DNA of 62,923 nucleotides, from contig JAAMPI010000122.1 in assembly GCA_013054445.1 (NCBI GenBank), positions 1 to 62,923 of the forward strand, in the 5' to 3' direction. Under the pieces are notes generated by a model, which saw only the letters and a list, made by a program, of their open reading frames with translations, was not told where the DNA came from and did not search any database. The translations under genes and the position numbers were made by a program. Below are positions 11,801 through 24,239 of this stretch, piece by piece (positions within the stretch are counted from its first letter, which is position 1; each line of letters begins with the position of its first letter). The stretch comes from Cudoniella acicularis. Its lineage: Eukaryota > Ascomycota > Leotiomycetes > Helotiales > Helotiaceae.

Positions 11801-13994
11801 TGGCGCGATTTTGAATCATTTTGAAGGTCTCCACGTCCAGAGCTTTGATCTTCCTACGATCTTTAGTGATTCGACAAGGGTATGTGACCGGATATAAACC
11901 ATGGAACATTTGCTAATTACAATAGAATCCGGAAGCTACCATAGTGCAGCTCTTTGCAGAAGTCAAACGCCACAAGCCCAGTGTGATATATATTCCCGGT
12001 GTCGACACTTGGTACCGTACATTGAGTCAGGCACAGATTGAAACTTTCGTTGATCTGCTCGGAGCCATTCCTCCTTCTGATCCTGTTCTTGTTCTGGGCA
12101 TCATAAATACCACTCCCGACAAAGTCGACCCGGATATGCTTCGGGATTTGTTTTCGTACTCAAGGAAGAATCGCATTACTATTGAACGTCCATCTAAGGT
12201 ATGTATTGCTCATCACTTAAACAAATTTCGACTGACCAAGCAAAGAAAAATCGCGAGGAGTTCTTCGCTACGATTATTGATTACGTTCAAAAAACCCCCA
12301 AGGATTTCCCAGAGCCCCTGAATCGGAAGAAGAGAAAGCTTGAGGTCCTACAAATTGCCCCACCGCCACCCCCTAAGGAACCTACCAAGGAGGAGATCAA
12401 GGCGCAAAAGAAGAGAGATCATCAACTGTTGAATCTTCTGAAAGTACAGATTCAACCAATCATGGATCAAATCCACAGGAAGTATAGGAAATTCCGAGTG
12501 CCTGTCATTCCCCAAAGCCAAATTCAGTACCTCCTTGACGAGCTTGATCCCAATTTCGTTCGACCGGATATCCCTCAGTTCCGGCCCTTCGAATTTGATA
12601 CAGATAAGGATGGAGTCAAGGGGTTGCGAGAGACTTCCAGTGGGAAGTTCTTTTACAACTTGGAGACTACCACTATCGAGGAACGATTGTCCAATGGCTT
12701 CTATGCTAGGCCTAAGGATTTCTTGGCTGATATCCGATCTCTTGCGAAAGATTCTAAACATATTGGCGACAAGGATCGTACCCTCCGAGCTAACGAGCTT
12801 CTTGCCAATGTTGAAGTTGACATTGCTACAATCGAAGCACAGCCTGCGTTCGCTGACTGTGAGAACGTGTATCGTCGACAACTACAGAGGACAAAAGAGC
12901 GGGAAGAGAAACATAAGAAGCGTACAGCTGCCGAAGCTGGTTTTGAGCCAATTGTACGATCTGATATTGAGGAAAGTGGATTAAATTCTCAATCTCAGTC
13001 TGGTCCCCTGACATTAGGCGAGCCAATTCCTGGCAGACGTCCCGCACTGTCAACTCCAGCCCATGGATCGAGTGGCTTATCCAATGGTCACTCTTCTGAA
13101 CATATAACAAACGGAACATCAGTGCCCTCTCGGGTAGAAGACATTCAGATGAGTGGCACAGACGATCAACCGCAAGATTCCCAAGCCTCACAGGGTATGC
13201 AACCTCCTAGCCAATTCCACAGCATGACGACCGCGCCATTCTCGGGCCCGAATGCAACCTCTCAAATATCACAACGGTCGGCATTCCAAGAAATTCCCCA
13301 TGATACTTCGCCTAGTGCCCTGATCAATGACGCCTCTACGACAACTTCCGGAAAGAAGACTTCAGAAGGATGGAGCACGCAGACAAATGGGGTCAGCCAC
13401 GGACAGTCATCGAGTCCGTTGGACAGACCAGCGCAAGATTCGCAATTGCCAGATACTCAGCAAAACGCCTCACAGCGACAAAGCCAACAAGGAGCATCCG
13501 ATCCAAGCAGTGAAGAGCAGTGGACACATTCTCAAGCTCATGGCCTCATCCGGGGCAACCTCCAAGGTTATTCTCAATCTCCAAGCTCTGGCTCTCAATA
13601 TTCCCAAAATCAAAACCCTGCTGTGCCACCCTTCAACGGTCCCCCACGTTTCCCCACCTCTACCTCCAAACCTGCTGGTCTCGCAAACCTCCTGAACGAC
13701 TCCCCTGTTGAACCCAACTCTTCCCAGATGTCCTCCCAGAAAGAATTCATCTTTGACGAATATTTTCTCGATGATCTCCTGCGGAGATTGGTAGAAGGTA
13801 GTAGCGGATGTTCGATCGAGCAGCTAGAGCAGATCAATAGGGAATTGATGGAAACCCTGTGGAGACTGAGAGGAGAGTGGAATCGGAACAAGGTTGCGGC
13901 GGAGCTCGTGGGCGTGTTCAATGAGACGATCAGTGATATCGAGGAGATGCAGCGGGTGTTGCAGGCCAGTCAGCCGAGTCAGATACTTGGGTAA
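8877..13994 (+). CDS. yta7: Yta7/ATAD2-type AAA ATPase with bromodomain
   Basis: Chromatin-bound ATPase that, in yeast, handles histone H3-H4 and marks chromatin boundaries. Exons 8877-11879, 11926-12198 and 12246-13994 give 1,674 aa; introns are 46 and 47 nt with GTATGT donors. Residues 1-500 are a charged, disordered region rich in acidic and basic runs. AAA1 has Walker A GPPGTGKT (about 662) and Walker B FFDEIDG (about 724). The second AAA module has GEPGMGQT (about 966), with Gln replacing the Walker lysine, so it is degenerate as usual in this family. An atypical bromodomain-like segment lies around 1165-1270 (from QIQYLLDELDP). A Ser/Gln-rich linker and a C-terminal helical segment (about 1590-1670) follow. 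Length and order match fungal Yta7. Confidence 0.93.
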
Positions 13995-14870
13995 CCGCAG
14001 ATAGAAGGAAGGATAGCGTGTGGTAGATTCCGGATTCGAGAGGTTGGAAAATAAAACGAGGGAGTTAGTTGAATTTGCAGGATGGCTGGGGGAAAGTCAA
14101 ATGTGTGTTTATTGTAATGTATCTTTATTTGCGCCAGTATTGGGTCAGCTTTGCAGAATGCATAGGAAGTGATGATTGGTTTGAAAGAAAGGTCGATTGA
14201 GTAGTTGCATAAAGAGGAGAAAAAAGAACCCTAATAGATCGTTTTTCTGTTGATTTTCTGATTGCTCTATATGTTGTGAAGAAATAGGCATTATTGCAAT
14301 TTGCGTTACTAAATGCAGTAGCAGTAAAAATAGCTTTGGCAATGAATATTACCTCTGAACTAGGGATATCAGGACCTTGTAGGGGTATCAATATATTCTA
14401 ATTTTCCCAATAGAACTACCACTACTTCCTCTCTGCATACTACAGGAGTACGCCCAATCATCCTCTAATGGCACTATGACTCATTGGTAGGAAAAAGTCC
14501 TAAATGCCTTGACATTTAAACTAGCCTATCGTTGATTGTGGTTGCCGGGTCACGTGGGCAGTTTCGCATGGGCGCTTCCACTGACTAGGGTCTCAAGTTT
14601 TTTGAAAGTTTTTTTTTATATATAATAAACTATTTATTAATATTTTAAACATCTGGCTATAAAAGTAGATAAGGTATAAGGATAGAAAACTTATTACTGC
14701 TCAAATTATCGCTAATATCTTCAAGACCCTAGATCAGTAATAGATTAGGAAAGTTGCATAATGGTTAGAGAAATGGACCCCGGAGACGTTTCCGTTGCGC
14801 ATATCCTGACGACACGACACACTCTCTTTTAACCACCTCTCTTCACTTCTCTTCTCTTCATTCTCTAAGC
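13995..14870. other. Intergenic between Yta7 and SGNH hydrolase
   Basis: Yta7 3' flank, then AT-rich DNA with T-runs at about 14598-14650, and a C/T-rich stretch (14820-14865) just before the next ATG, typical of a fungal leader. CACGTG occurs near 14552. No gene recognised. Confidence 0.4.
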
Positions 14871-15989
14871 ATGCCTTCTTTTCTCAATCTTTTCACCGTG
14901 CTGGCATGGTTTGCATATCTCAATGGCTCGGCAATCGCTGCAGGTGCTAACACTACTTCAATTCCATTTCGGATAATGGCCGTGGGCGCATCCGTCACTT
15001 TCGGCGTCGGCTCCACGACAGGCGACAGCTACCGCAAAGATCTTGAGGATCTACTTGTTGGAAGTGGGGAAACGGTGGCATATGTAGGGACGAAGAGAAA
15101 TGGGAATTTCACGGATAATGCGGTGGAGGCTACACCTGGGTTTGTGATTGCACAGATTGGGGTTGCTGCGAGGGCTGCTGTAGGTGTTTCGAAATTCTCA
15201 ATTCGGAGAAAAGGATCAAGATCAATTGTCAATTGAACCACGCTAACTGTACGTGTATCGCAGGTTCCAAAATTCAAGCCCAACCTTGTCCTTCTCGATA
15301 TCGGCACGAATAATTGTAATCGTGGAGGAACGGTGCCGGATGCTGGGGCCAATGTCACGAGTCTGATTGAGGATATATTCACGTTGAGCCCTGGCACGAC
15401 GGTTATCCTTACGACTATTCTTGTCAATTCTGTTGCGACGCAAGATGCATGTCGTGTGGATATCAATAAGCAGGTAGGGTTATTCCTTTCCCCTTTTACA
15501 CTTGAAGCATGGCTTCGAAAACCGGAAGCATATTTTCCAACGCGGACTCATATTGTCCGAGTAAAGACATTTTGCTAACTTGTGGAATAGTATACGGCAC
15601 TAGCAACATCATTACAAGCAAAGGGCGCAAAGCTCGTCCTGGTTGATATGCGTAGTCCTGCTGGACCACTAGTGACAGATCTTGCGGACGGCAGACACCC
15701 GAACGACGTCGGATATGTGAAGATGGCAAATGTCTGGAATCAGGGCGTCCAGGAGGTTGTCAGCAAGGGGTTTCTGACGCAGGCGTCTACGAACTCGACA
15801 TCTTCATCGGGAATGAGTTCAAATGCAACAAAGGTCGCCTCGGCCACGATTAGCAGCTCAGGGAATCCTACGGCGGCTACGACAGCTACAAGCTTTAAGA
15901 GTGCTGGCACTCGCGTCACTGGAATCGCTCTTTTTGCTTCCCTTTTTACGTCTACTTTCTTTGTCTTGTCCATATCTAAGGTTTTCTAG
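14871..15989 (+). CDS. Secreted, probably GPI-anchored SGNH/GDSL hydrolase
   Basis: Extracellular lipase/esterase-fold enzyme. Exons 14871-15179, 15264-15473 and 15591-15989 give 305 aa, all junctions in phase 0. A signal peptide covers about residues 1-24. Block I reads GASVTFGVGS near 42, with the serine nucleophile in GAS rather than GDS. Block III-like GTNN follows LVLLDI near 112, and block V is DGRHPNDVGY near 203, supplying Asp and His. After about residue 235 comes a Ser/Thr-rich stretch and a hydrophobic C-terminal tail (LFASLFTSTFFVLS), which suggests a GPI signal. Substrate is not predictable; related fungal proteins act on cell-wall or plant acyl esters. Confidence 0.83.
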
Positions 15990-16645
15990 TATATTTAGAA
16001 TAATGTAATACTTAATGCAGTGTTAATATGATTGCAGGCCAATTCTTCCCGAAAGAATTTCCACCTATATATACATTACACAGTTTTTACAGTCATTTCC
16101 TATCTTTCTTTCTATTACTTTTCCCCTTTGAGGATTATGATACATACCATCCCTATTCGGACAAGCAAAACGCTAGTATCGACAATCTCCGGTCCATTTA
16201 CACTATAAAAGGAAACCTACATAGTTACTATCCACCACCTGTCTTTCAAATTCGGCGAACCCATTCTTTGAAGACTGACTCGGTAAACCCAGTCTCAACT
16301 ATATGTATTTTCTACCGATGTTCGAGTCAAAAGCCTCCTATGATATTATATTTCGTATTTATTTTACATGATAATGCATTAACACAGCAATTTGAACGAT
16401 CGAGAACATGAATGTTGATACTCCTATGCAATATTTACACCTCTTTTCTCAAGTTGTGCCTAAGACCGAAGCCAAGCACGACGGCTTCCGGTTTCTGCAG
16501 TCTCCACTGAACCCCCAACCTTGGAAGCTAAGGAGAGCTTGGCTGTGGATAGGTAAGATTTTGGGTTTTAAGGCTCCAACAAACCTCCATATTTCTAATC
16601 TCGTCAAGTTGTGCAAAATCAATAGTTGACGGAGTCATTAACTCA
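15990..16645. other. Intergenic upstream of CorA-like pseudogene
   Basis: No confident gene. A frame from 16408 ends in a GTAAG-type donor at 16551 and could be a lost first exon of the following CorA-like gene. Its phase does not join the next exon cleanly, which is one more sign of decay or a wrong model. Confidence 0.3.
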
Positions 16646-19211
16646 TTGCGTATACAGAAGCGACGCTACATGGAGTTGCCGCATGATGGCCATGGATGCC
16701 GAGGAACTCCGAAGAGACTCGACACTGAGCGAGAAGCCTACTTGGCCACGGCCCAGCAGCTGCATAATCTTCTGGCAAACAGCATTGTTGCATCCAGTAC
16801 GCCTGTCCACACCGCCACGCCATCACCTCCTTCGAGCAGCGCCAGGACACCGCGCCTCTCACTCGACAGCTTCAACCTTAAAGATTCGGATGGTGTTCCA
16901 TCAGTTGCGAAAACATCGTTTGTTTCCGGCGAAGATGACGATGCCGATGATAATGATGAGGCACTTTATGTCCAGGACCTTCTCACAACCACCACTTCTG
17001 ATGGGGAAAATCTAAGAAGGCATCTGAAAGAGTATAAATGGAACGATGATGCTCACGAGGTTTTAAATTCTCTCTTTACTAAGACAGGTCGACTGAAGCA
17101 TGAGAATGTATTCGCAGGAGGCGAGGTTCCGGTCGAGGAAGGTGCTCACTATTCCCTTTATCAAGTTTTTGACGTTGGGAATGATAGAAGTCCCCTCCTA
17201 TTACATGCTAATACTGCTGTTTTCAAACATATGCTTAAAGATCAAGCGGTTTGGAATCTGATCAAAGTAAGTCACGTGTTTCACATTATTGCTCTTTCTG
17301 ATATAATACTAGGATATCAATGCAGATACTACCCGGTTGCGGCAGGCTGTTGGTCGAATCACGTATGTCACAAATGCTCTGAGTAGAAACAACTTCTCAC
17401 AATTTTCCCAGTATCCTCCGAGAACCATCCCCACTTGTCTTCGGGTCCATCCATTTAACAATGAGTAATTTTTTCGATATAGATGAGATATTTACACCTT
17501 GGTTCAACAAGGAAGTACTGAGGTATGAGAACGATTTATCCCAAGTCAAAACTTTCTAAGCTCACTAATTTTGGCAGGCATACATGAAACGAGCTTTCGA
17601 CGAAGACCCACGCAAGCAAAAAGTTTTCGTATTTTCCTTTGAATTTTTCACCATCATCGGCGATGACTGCCATCCCATGTCCTGGCAACGATCTGACCAA
17701 GAACGCGAGCGTCCAAAGGGACACATTCCTATCACACGATGTAGTTCCGTCGTAGCTCTCTCACTTGTTGGGAACCCGGTCCGGAAATCAAGAATAGTGC
17801 AAGAAGAGCAAAGACGCAATATGGATATGTCTATAGCCATTGGTCGCCCTGGCATGTGTTGAATATTTAGTGCTATCCGGATTGGAAAAGTAATACGGGA
17901 AGTCATGATAGCACGAAGCATTATGTTAACGGGCCCGATGCTTTTTTAAACACTTTGCTTGTTGAGTATAAAGGTGTGCAGAAAAGGTTAGATAAAAATT
18001 GCGATCGAATTAGGAAGCTTATAACACCGCTAGTAAGTAACTCATTGTCTTCTTTAACTGTGTAGTAGGCTTTATTCTTTGGGCTTCATTTTTGTTGCCT
18101 GGTCGCGCGAACACTTGAAAAAACTAAAGTCTCGACTGACGAAAAAATGCAGGCAGACTTCATGTTCGACGGCTCTCTACGAGACAAACTCCTCTTCGAA
18201 GACAAAAATTTCACCTATTCTCAACGCTACTTCTGATCCTTCCAAACACTCGGTACAATGAGACAAACCATCAAAGCAATGGCCGACGCCTACGAAGAAA
18301 CCTTCACTGAAGCTGTATGGGAAGGCAAACATTCCACCATCTGGCCACTCTCCGAAGAAAATTCAGCACGCAATACATACTGGAGGAAACGAATGGCACC
18401 ACTGAAGAAAGACTTCGACTACGAAATCTCCAGACTGAAAAATCTCATGCGCGACAACGACGTTTTAAGGAAAGAAACCCGCGATCTGCGTGACAATCTC
18501 TTCAGTGGCACTTCGGTCCTGGAATCTCGAAAATTGGTAGAGCAGATTGAGATTACGGTGCAACAAGGGCAAAATATCAAGTTGTTGACACTCGTCAATA
18601 TGTTCTTCCTTTCCCTGACCTTCGTCACTTCCGTCTTCGGAATGACCAACATGTCCGTCGAGCCGACATTCTGGTGCTTCGGCCTGGTTTTGACAACTGT
18701 CTGTGTGCCTTTCTTCCTCCTCATCGGATCCATGAATACAAATCGCGGGATGTGGTTTTGGCACGAGCAAGTGCACACTCTATTTAGCCACGCGTGGTCT
18801 TGGATTATTTGGTGAAGGAGGACTTCAAAGACCAGAAGCCGCAGCAATAGTATGAGCAGCGAGTCTGAGATGGAAAGGCCATCAAAAATTCAAGAGAGAT
18901 CTTTGTCTGCTTCGGAGGGTATTGTGGAAAGGACGAACCAGTTTAATGGGAAAATGAATGAACCTAATTCCGACGCTTTGAAAATTACGAAAAGGACTAT
19001 TTCTTTTGGAGAGCCTGTTCCGAATATTCAAGTTCGTGGAGAGAAATTGGTGAAAGCCAATGAAATGAAAGGTGAGAATGGAACGCAAGAGAGTACATTA
19101 GACGATTTGCAAGCTCTGCGACGGGTTGCGACAGCTCCAAGCCCTGGTACCGGTGCTTTACAAAAACATGAAAAGTTACAGAAAGAAAAGAGCAAACGCA
19201 CGGGTATATAG
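16646..19211 (+). pseudogene. CorA-like (Mg2+/divalent cation) transporter, disrupted
   Basis: Fungal cytoplasm-heavy CorA-like membrane protein. Coding blocks that still read as the family: 16670-17266, 17315-17362 and on to about 17513 after one intron, 17581-17870, 17871-17999 (ending KLITPL), then about 18150-18815 with two C-terminal membrane segments and the motif GMTNM in place of the classic GMN. A tail follows to 19211. Lesions: one base lost near 17785, after which the frame must shift to reach YGYVYSHW; TAG at 17868; TGA at 18234 between RYF and SFQTLGTM, where Trp is expected; TGA at 18813, after which the same frame stays open to 19211. Each stop is one G:C to A:T transition from a sense codon. 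The exon start and the donor near 17514 are uncertain. Confidence 0.78.
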
Positions 19212-20228
19212 CGAAGACCGAAGGCGGATAAAAAGAGGGAAGTACAAAGCGAAGGTGATGTGTAAAGCCAGGAGAGTATCTGGGTGGAGATAAAAGCACA
19301 AGAGAGAGTGTTTTATGCTCGACGAACTGACAAATAATGAGTTATGCCAATACGAAAAAGTATATAGAAATGATGGGGGTAAGATGCGAAGAATAGGTAC
19401 GCGTGTTATGACCGCGATAAATAAATTCACAACACTTCGAAGAATAAGCACTATGCTAATACGAGATATTATTGCAAAGAAGAGGGTATAAATCCTCTCC
19501 CTACACCCTTCTGCTCACACAACTCACATTTCTAAACGGTGGTGACTTATTTAGACGCATTAACTATTTGGAGTGACGTCGTAAAATGGACCTGGAAACG
19601 GTCTAAGAGATACGAAGCATATACTAAGCGACAAAAAGGGTGGCACTTGAAAAACACAATTTCTCTTTCCGCGAGATATAGTTAGAAAAAATTGATCATG
19701 AAACAATCTCTCCTTCTATCTATTCTACTTAATTATTTTTTTTATCTAAGTAAATATTTATTTTACTGTTCGGAAGTGTTTTGGGGGTATCGCCAGGCTG
19801 ACCTCGCAACCATTTAAAATACGGCCTATTCAGGCTGACGTTCAGCAGTTAATTTACGTGTTTACGGGATACCGTGAGTCAACACGACTAAGCCTCAAAT
19901 TATGAGAGCCAGCCACTCCAACTTATTAAAGAACACAAATCTGGAAAGAGAAGCAGTATTAAAATTTTGAATTTCTTTCTTCTATTATCACCCTAACCAT
20001 TCATAAAAACCCCCACTTCCAAGCCAGTAAAAGCAGAACACGCAAAGGGCTATAAACCCGACCTGGAGGCGCCAGTAAACAAAAATTCTGGCGCCTAAAA
20101 CGCCCCTCGAAGAAAAATGCACCCCTTTTGGATACAATGCCAACAAAAATCTCGTACAAACGTCCACAAGACCCCGTCTATCCAAACAAGTTCTCCAATC
20201 GCTAAGATGCAAAATCTACACCGCCTGC
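19212..20228. other. Intergenic between CorA-like remnant and kinesin-5
   Basis: About 1 kb, AT-rich in the middle (19690-19760), with no gene recognised on either strand. The distal part is the 3' flank of the minus-strand kinesin. Confidence 0.4.
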
Positions 20229-23200
20229 TCATCCTGTTCTTGGACTCCTCCTCCGGCCTGTACTTTGCGATAACACATTAACATTCTCTCTTCCCTCAGC
20301 AGGCAGAATTCCCGTACTCTTTTTCCCGCTCCTCAACACCGGAAGTTTACCACCTGCCGTGATGCTTCGCTTGAAAACTTCCCTAGGATCTTTCACGCCA
20401 TCGTTGAGTGCATTGACGGCCGTACTATCCAGGCTCATTGATCCGGCATGAACGTTTGCGTCAAGTTCTCGAAGGCCACCGCCTATTGTTGGTCTCTCTG
20501 AAGTAGATGCTGACACGGAGGAGGAAAATACCGAGACAGTAGTGCTCTCCAATATTACACCATCCATGGCATCGTTGAAAACTACTGGCACCATCGTCGG
20601 CTTGCTCGGACTTCCGGAACTTATAGGACGACGCAAGGCTGCCAGGAGATTTTCATGGGCCTCTGTTCTCGGCAATTCGGTCGGAAATTGATATTGTACC
20701 TTTTGAGGTGTCTCTCCTGTTGGTTGATATTCTTGGAACATCGTGGTTGTGATACCCGATCGAAGATCAGCAAGTGGTTGTCGCAATACGGAATCGAGAG
20801 GCGCAAGCGTTTCTTGCAATGAGCTAGTCTTCGTTGACATTTCATCCCCAAGATCTCGAACCCGTTCGTACGTGGAATTGAAATGAGAGCCAATATTTTC
20901 GTATGAAGATCCAACAGTTTTCGACAAACTGCCTAGCGATTGGATATGGCTGTCATGGTGTTGAGCATTCTGAGACTTTGCGCGAGTCACGAAATCATCC
21001 AAGGCTTGCATCTGGGTTTCTATATCTTTCATCTGCTCGTCAACAATTCGAACAGTCTCATCATGGACTGATTTTGTTGAAATTTGGAGGGTTGAGTTGT
21101 GCTTGTTCGCAGCCTGTTTATAAATTAGCTTCTTCAGGGCTAAAGAGTCAAAATCACTCACCACCCAGTCTTCCTTCAATTTACTCTTCAATATCTCTCT
21201 TGATTGTAACACTTCCTCAACCAGCCTGTTTTCTTTCTCACTCCAAGAATCCATTCCCAGACTGTATTGGTTCCGTGATGCCTCGAACGCCTCTTTGGAA
21301 GTCGTGACACTTTTTCTTACTTCCTCGATCTTAACTCCAAGGCGGGCGTCTTGAGTTTCCCCTTGAGCCGTGACAAGAGTCGTGATTTGCGACAACAAAT
21401 TTTGGCGATCAGTAGCTGCTTGTTCTCTTTCTTCGCGTAAGACCTCATCAAGTCTCGCTGTTGCGGCGGCATTTGACTCCATGGCCAACTCACTTGCAGA
21501 AGTCAATTGTTTTCGTAGTTTTTCCGCTTCTGCTTTCTGAGTATTAACATGTTTGAGAAGGTCCTCGAAGAGAGCCTTAAAATCACGCCCAAGGGAGCTG
21601 TAAGAAGTATGAAGCTTTGAAGAGTTAGTATTATTCACGTGTTGAGCAAAACTCTCGTACCTGAGTATGAAAGACACCAAGCTCGCTGATGACCTCGGCG
21701 GAAATGCGTTCGGCTGCAACAGACAATCCTTGAAGCCCTTCTCCAACTCTCGCCTTGACGTCTTCTCGCAGTATCTTGATTTCTTCCAGCACAGCATCCA
21801 TCTTCTCCTTTGCAGACGCAGTTTGCTGGGAGACCTCTTTCTCAGAACCCTGGAATGCCGCAACATTTTCTTCAAGGAATGCTTGTGTAGAGGCAAGTTT
21901 CTCTAGCTCACCTGCCACAAATGATTGCATTCTAGCAGAAACAGCAACCATGAGTTCCTCTTGCTGGGTTCGGAATTCATCCACTCTAGTCTCCACCAGG
22001 CTGGTAACTTCGGAGACTTGGGCTTGTGAAAGACCCCAGGTGTTCCGATTCAACGACTGTAGATGTGATTTTCTTCGATTCTTTTCGTGTAGTCCGCCTA
22101 CATCGTGGACAGTCTTGCCGAGAGTTGATAAGAGCTCAGTTCCGACGGCGCTCAATTTTTCTTCGGTCTGTTGATGGGCTTTGCGAATCAATGTCTCTTC
22201 CGCAAGACTTTGACGAGTGTTCTCGAGGACAAATTCAGTCTGCTCAAGAACTCCTTTGGTTTGGTCGAGAACCGCCTTGGTACCCTCATTTTCCTTTTTT
22301 AGCGTCATGAAATTTGAGGTCAAGGAGTAAAGCTCTTGGACTTTATTGCGGAGGTTGATCTCCATCGCTTCGATTTTTGCAGCTTGTTCCTCGCTGAGAA
22401 TGCGTCTAGACTCGCGCTCAACCGTCATTTCTTCGAAGGCTTCATTGGAAAGATACACACCGTTCCGTTGGCGAGTTGCGATAAGTTCAGACTTCAAACG
22501 TTCGATTTCAAATGTAAATTCCTTGAGCAGCGTTTTCTTGCTGATCGTTTGATTTACCTGTGGCTTATTCTTGATGTTCTTCGCTCGGAATGCGTAGTCC
22601 AACGTTGAAATTGTCTCTTCCAAGTTGCTTTTCGCTGGAGAGACTGTTGCAATGATACAGGTTTTGGTCCTTCCACCAAGAGAATCTTGTAGTAATCTTG
22701 TAAGTTTTGAGTCGCGATAAGGAATTCGTATTTTTTGATCCGAATGTCGCCCATTTCGTTCAACCAGCGCGTTGATAACCCGCCCGAGGGTAAGCAAACT
22801 CTTGTTAATAAGACCAGCTTCAGCTGCACGTTTATTTTCCGCTCCGCTACGCTGAATGTTCTCACTGCCAGCCAGATCAACGAGATTCAACTTTCCGGCA
22901 CTGATGTAGTCCTCGCCATTGTCGCCAGTCTTCTTAATGTAGGCTGTAACTGTAAAAACCGTGTGACTTCGACTACTTAAGTCGTTGCATTTGGTAGCAG
23001 CCACCTGACGCCTGTGGCTTCCTTCCTGCAGCAATTTTACACCCTCCCCAGCACTCTTGATGTGTGATTCTTCCATTCCCTGCAAATGGGCGACTTGATT
23101 TTTGTCGTCAAAAATCTTCAATTTCGTATTATCATCGGGCGATATCAGATCTCGGAGCTCTTCGTTGTAAAGCTCAATGAACGAGCACTTTACAGAGCAT

Positions 23201-23866
23201 TCTGCGTCGTCGATCTCAAGTCTGTTAAACAAAGCATGTAGCACACGAGGTATTATTCCTGCTGCATCTGACAGCATACCAAATGTGTCGGTCATATCAC
23301 CAGACATTGTATAAGTTTTCCCGGTACCGGTTTGCCCGTACGCGAATATTGTGCAATTGTACCCGTCAAGCATCTAGGAAATATTAGTAAAGTAATAGGG
23401 CATTCAGTTCTCAACATACTTCGTCAAGCATTGGGGTTACCACACTATCGTAGATCATCGCTTGATCTGCTGCTGAAGAGAAGACCTTGTCGAAATGGTA
23501 GGTCTTGTTGCTCAAAGCGTTCGGCCCCATTGAAAGCTCTAATGTCTTTCCCTTCACACCTTCTGTGTGCAGCACTACACCACTATTCTCTCTAACCTCC
23601 CGTTCATTGCGTCCTCGGCATCGCACCACAACGTTTATATTCGTTTCTTCCACGTCATGCTCAAAGTCGCGCTCCTTGCGCTTCGTTCCGCCCGTATGAG
23701 TTGTCGCAACCGATGCGACCGATTCCGCTGGGGATATTGCGCCAGATCTATCCATTCGTGAAGCTGGTGGCGCTACAGATTGTGATCTGGATGAAGGCCT
23801 TGCTGGCGGACGCATGCTGTTTTTTCGAGACAGTGGGACTACTGCCGGTCGAGGGATTCCTGCCAT
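20229..23866 (-). CDS. bimC: Kinesin-5 mitotic motor (BimC/Cut7/Eg5 family)
   Basis: Plus-end-directed tetrameric motor that separates spindle poles. Exons 23866-23420, 23373-21661, 21614-21162 and 21113-20229 give 1,165 aa, close to the size of Aspergillus BimC. The start is the ATG of MAGIPRP; a longer open frame upstream begins only with TTG. After a Ser/Arg-rich leader the motor domain starts at NINVVVRCRGRNERE. The P-loop is GQTGTGKT in exon 2, switch I is NDLSSRSH, and switch II is DLAGSE. A neck and long coiled-coil stalk follow, then a Ser-rich tail with conserved DPREVFKRS. Intron 3 (21161-21114) is exactly 48 nt without an in-frame stop, so the unspliced frame stays open; family alignment and the GTGAGT...ACAG signals favour splicing. 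It is divergent from the PHAF1-like gene, about 370 bp apart. Confidence 0.93.
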
Positions 23867-24239
23867 GCGATTGTGATGGCTCTTGCGTAACAAGATTCAA
23901 GGCGCCGATGCGCGTTTTGTTGGTTGAAGCGCGGTTTTTGACGTGTTGTTTCTCTTCGATTGACTTTCAATTGTGTTCCAAATAAAAACTCTGCTTTTCT
24001 AATGCCAGGGAGCCGAAAATCCGGGTCGTTGTGAACGTCGTGTTGTCGTCGTTGTCGTGGATTGTTGATCTAAAGCATCGCAGCAAGGATTGAACTGACA
24101 TCGCCAACAATCTGTGTGACAGCGGTTGACCCGGCAACGTGCCCCTCCATCCGTCTCCAGCGACAGCCTACAGCGTACCTCCACAATCTCCAAACGAACC
24201 ACAATGCAATAGAACACTTCCTCTGTAAATGCTACCAAA
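23867..24239. promoter_or_regulatory. Bidirectional upstream region of kinesin-5 and PHAF1-like gene
   Basis: A compact 373-bp gap between two divergent ATGs must hold both promoters. No TATA-like or other clear element stands out. Confidence 0.45.

Noticed and set aside
18813..18851. Separate small gene at 18852-19211 downstream of the CorA-like gene
   Set aside because: It is in the same frame as the CorA-like C-terminus, separated only by one TGA, so it is better read as that protein's tail.
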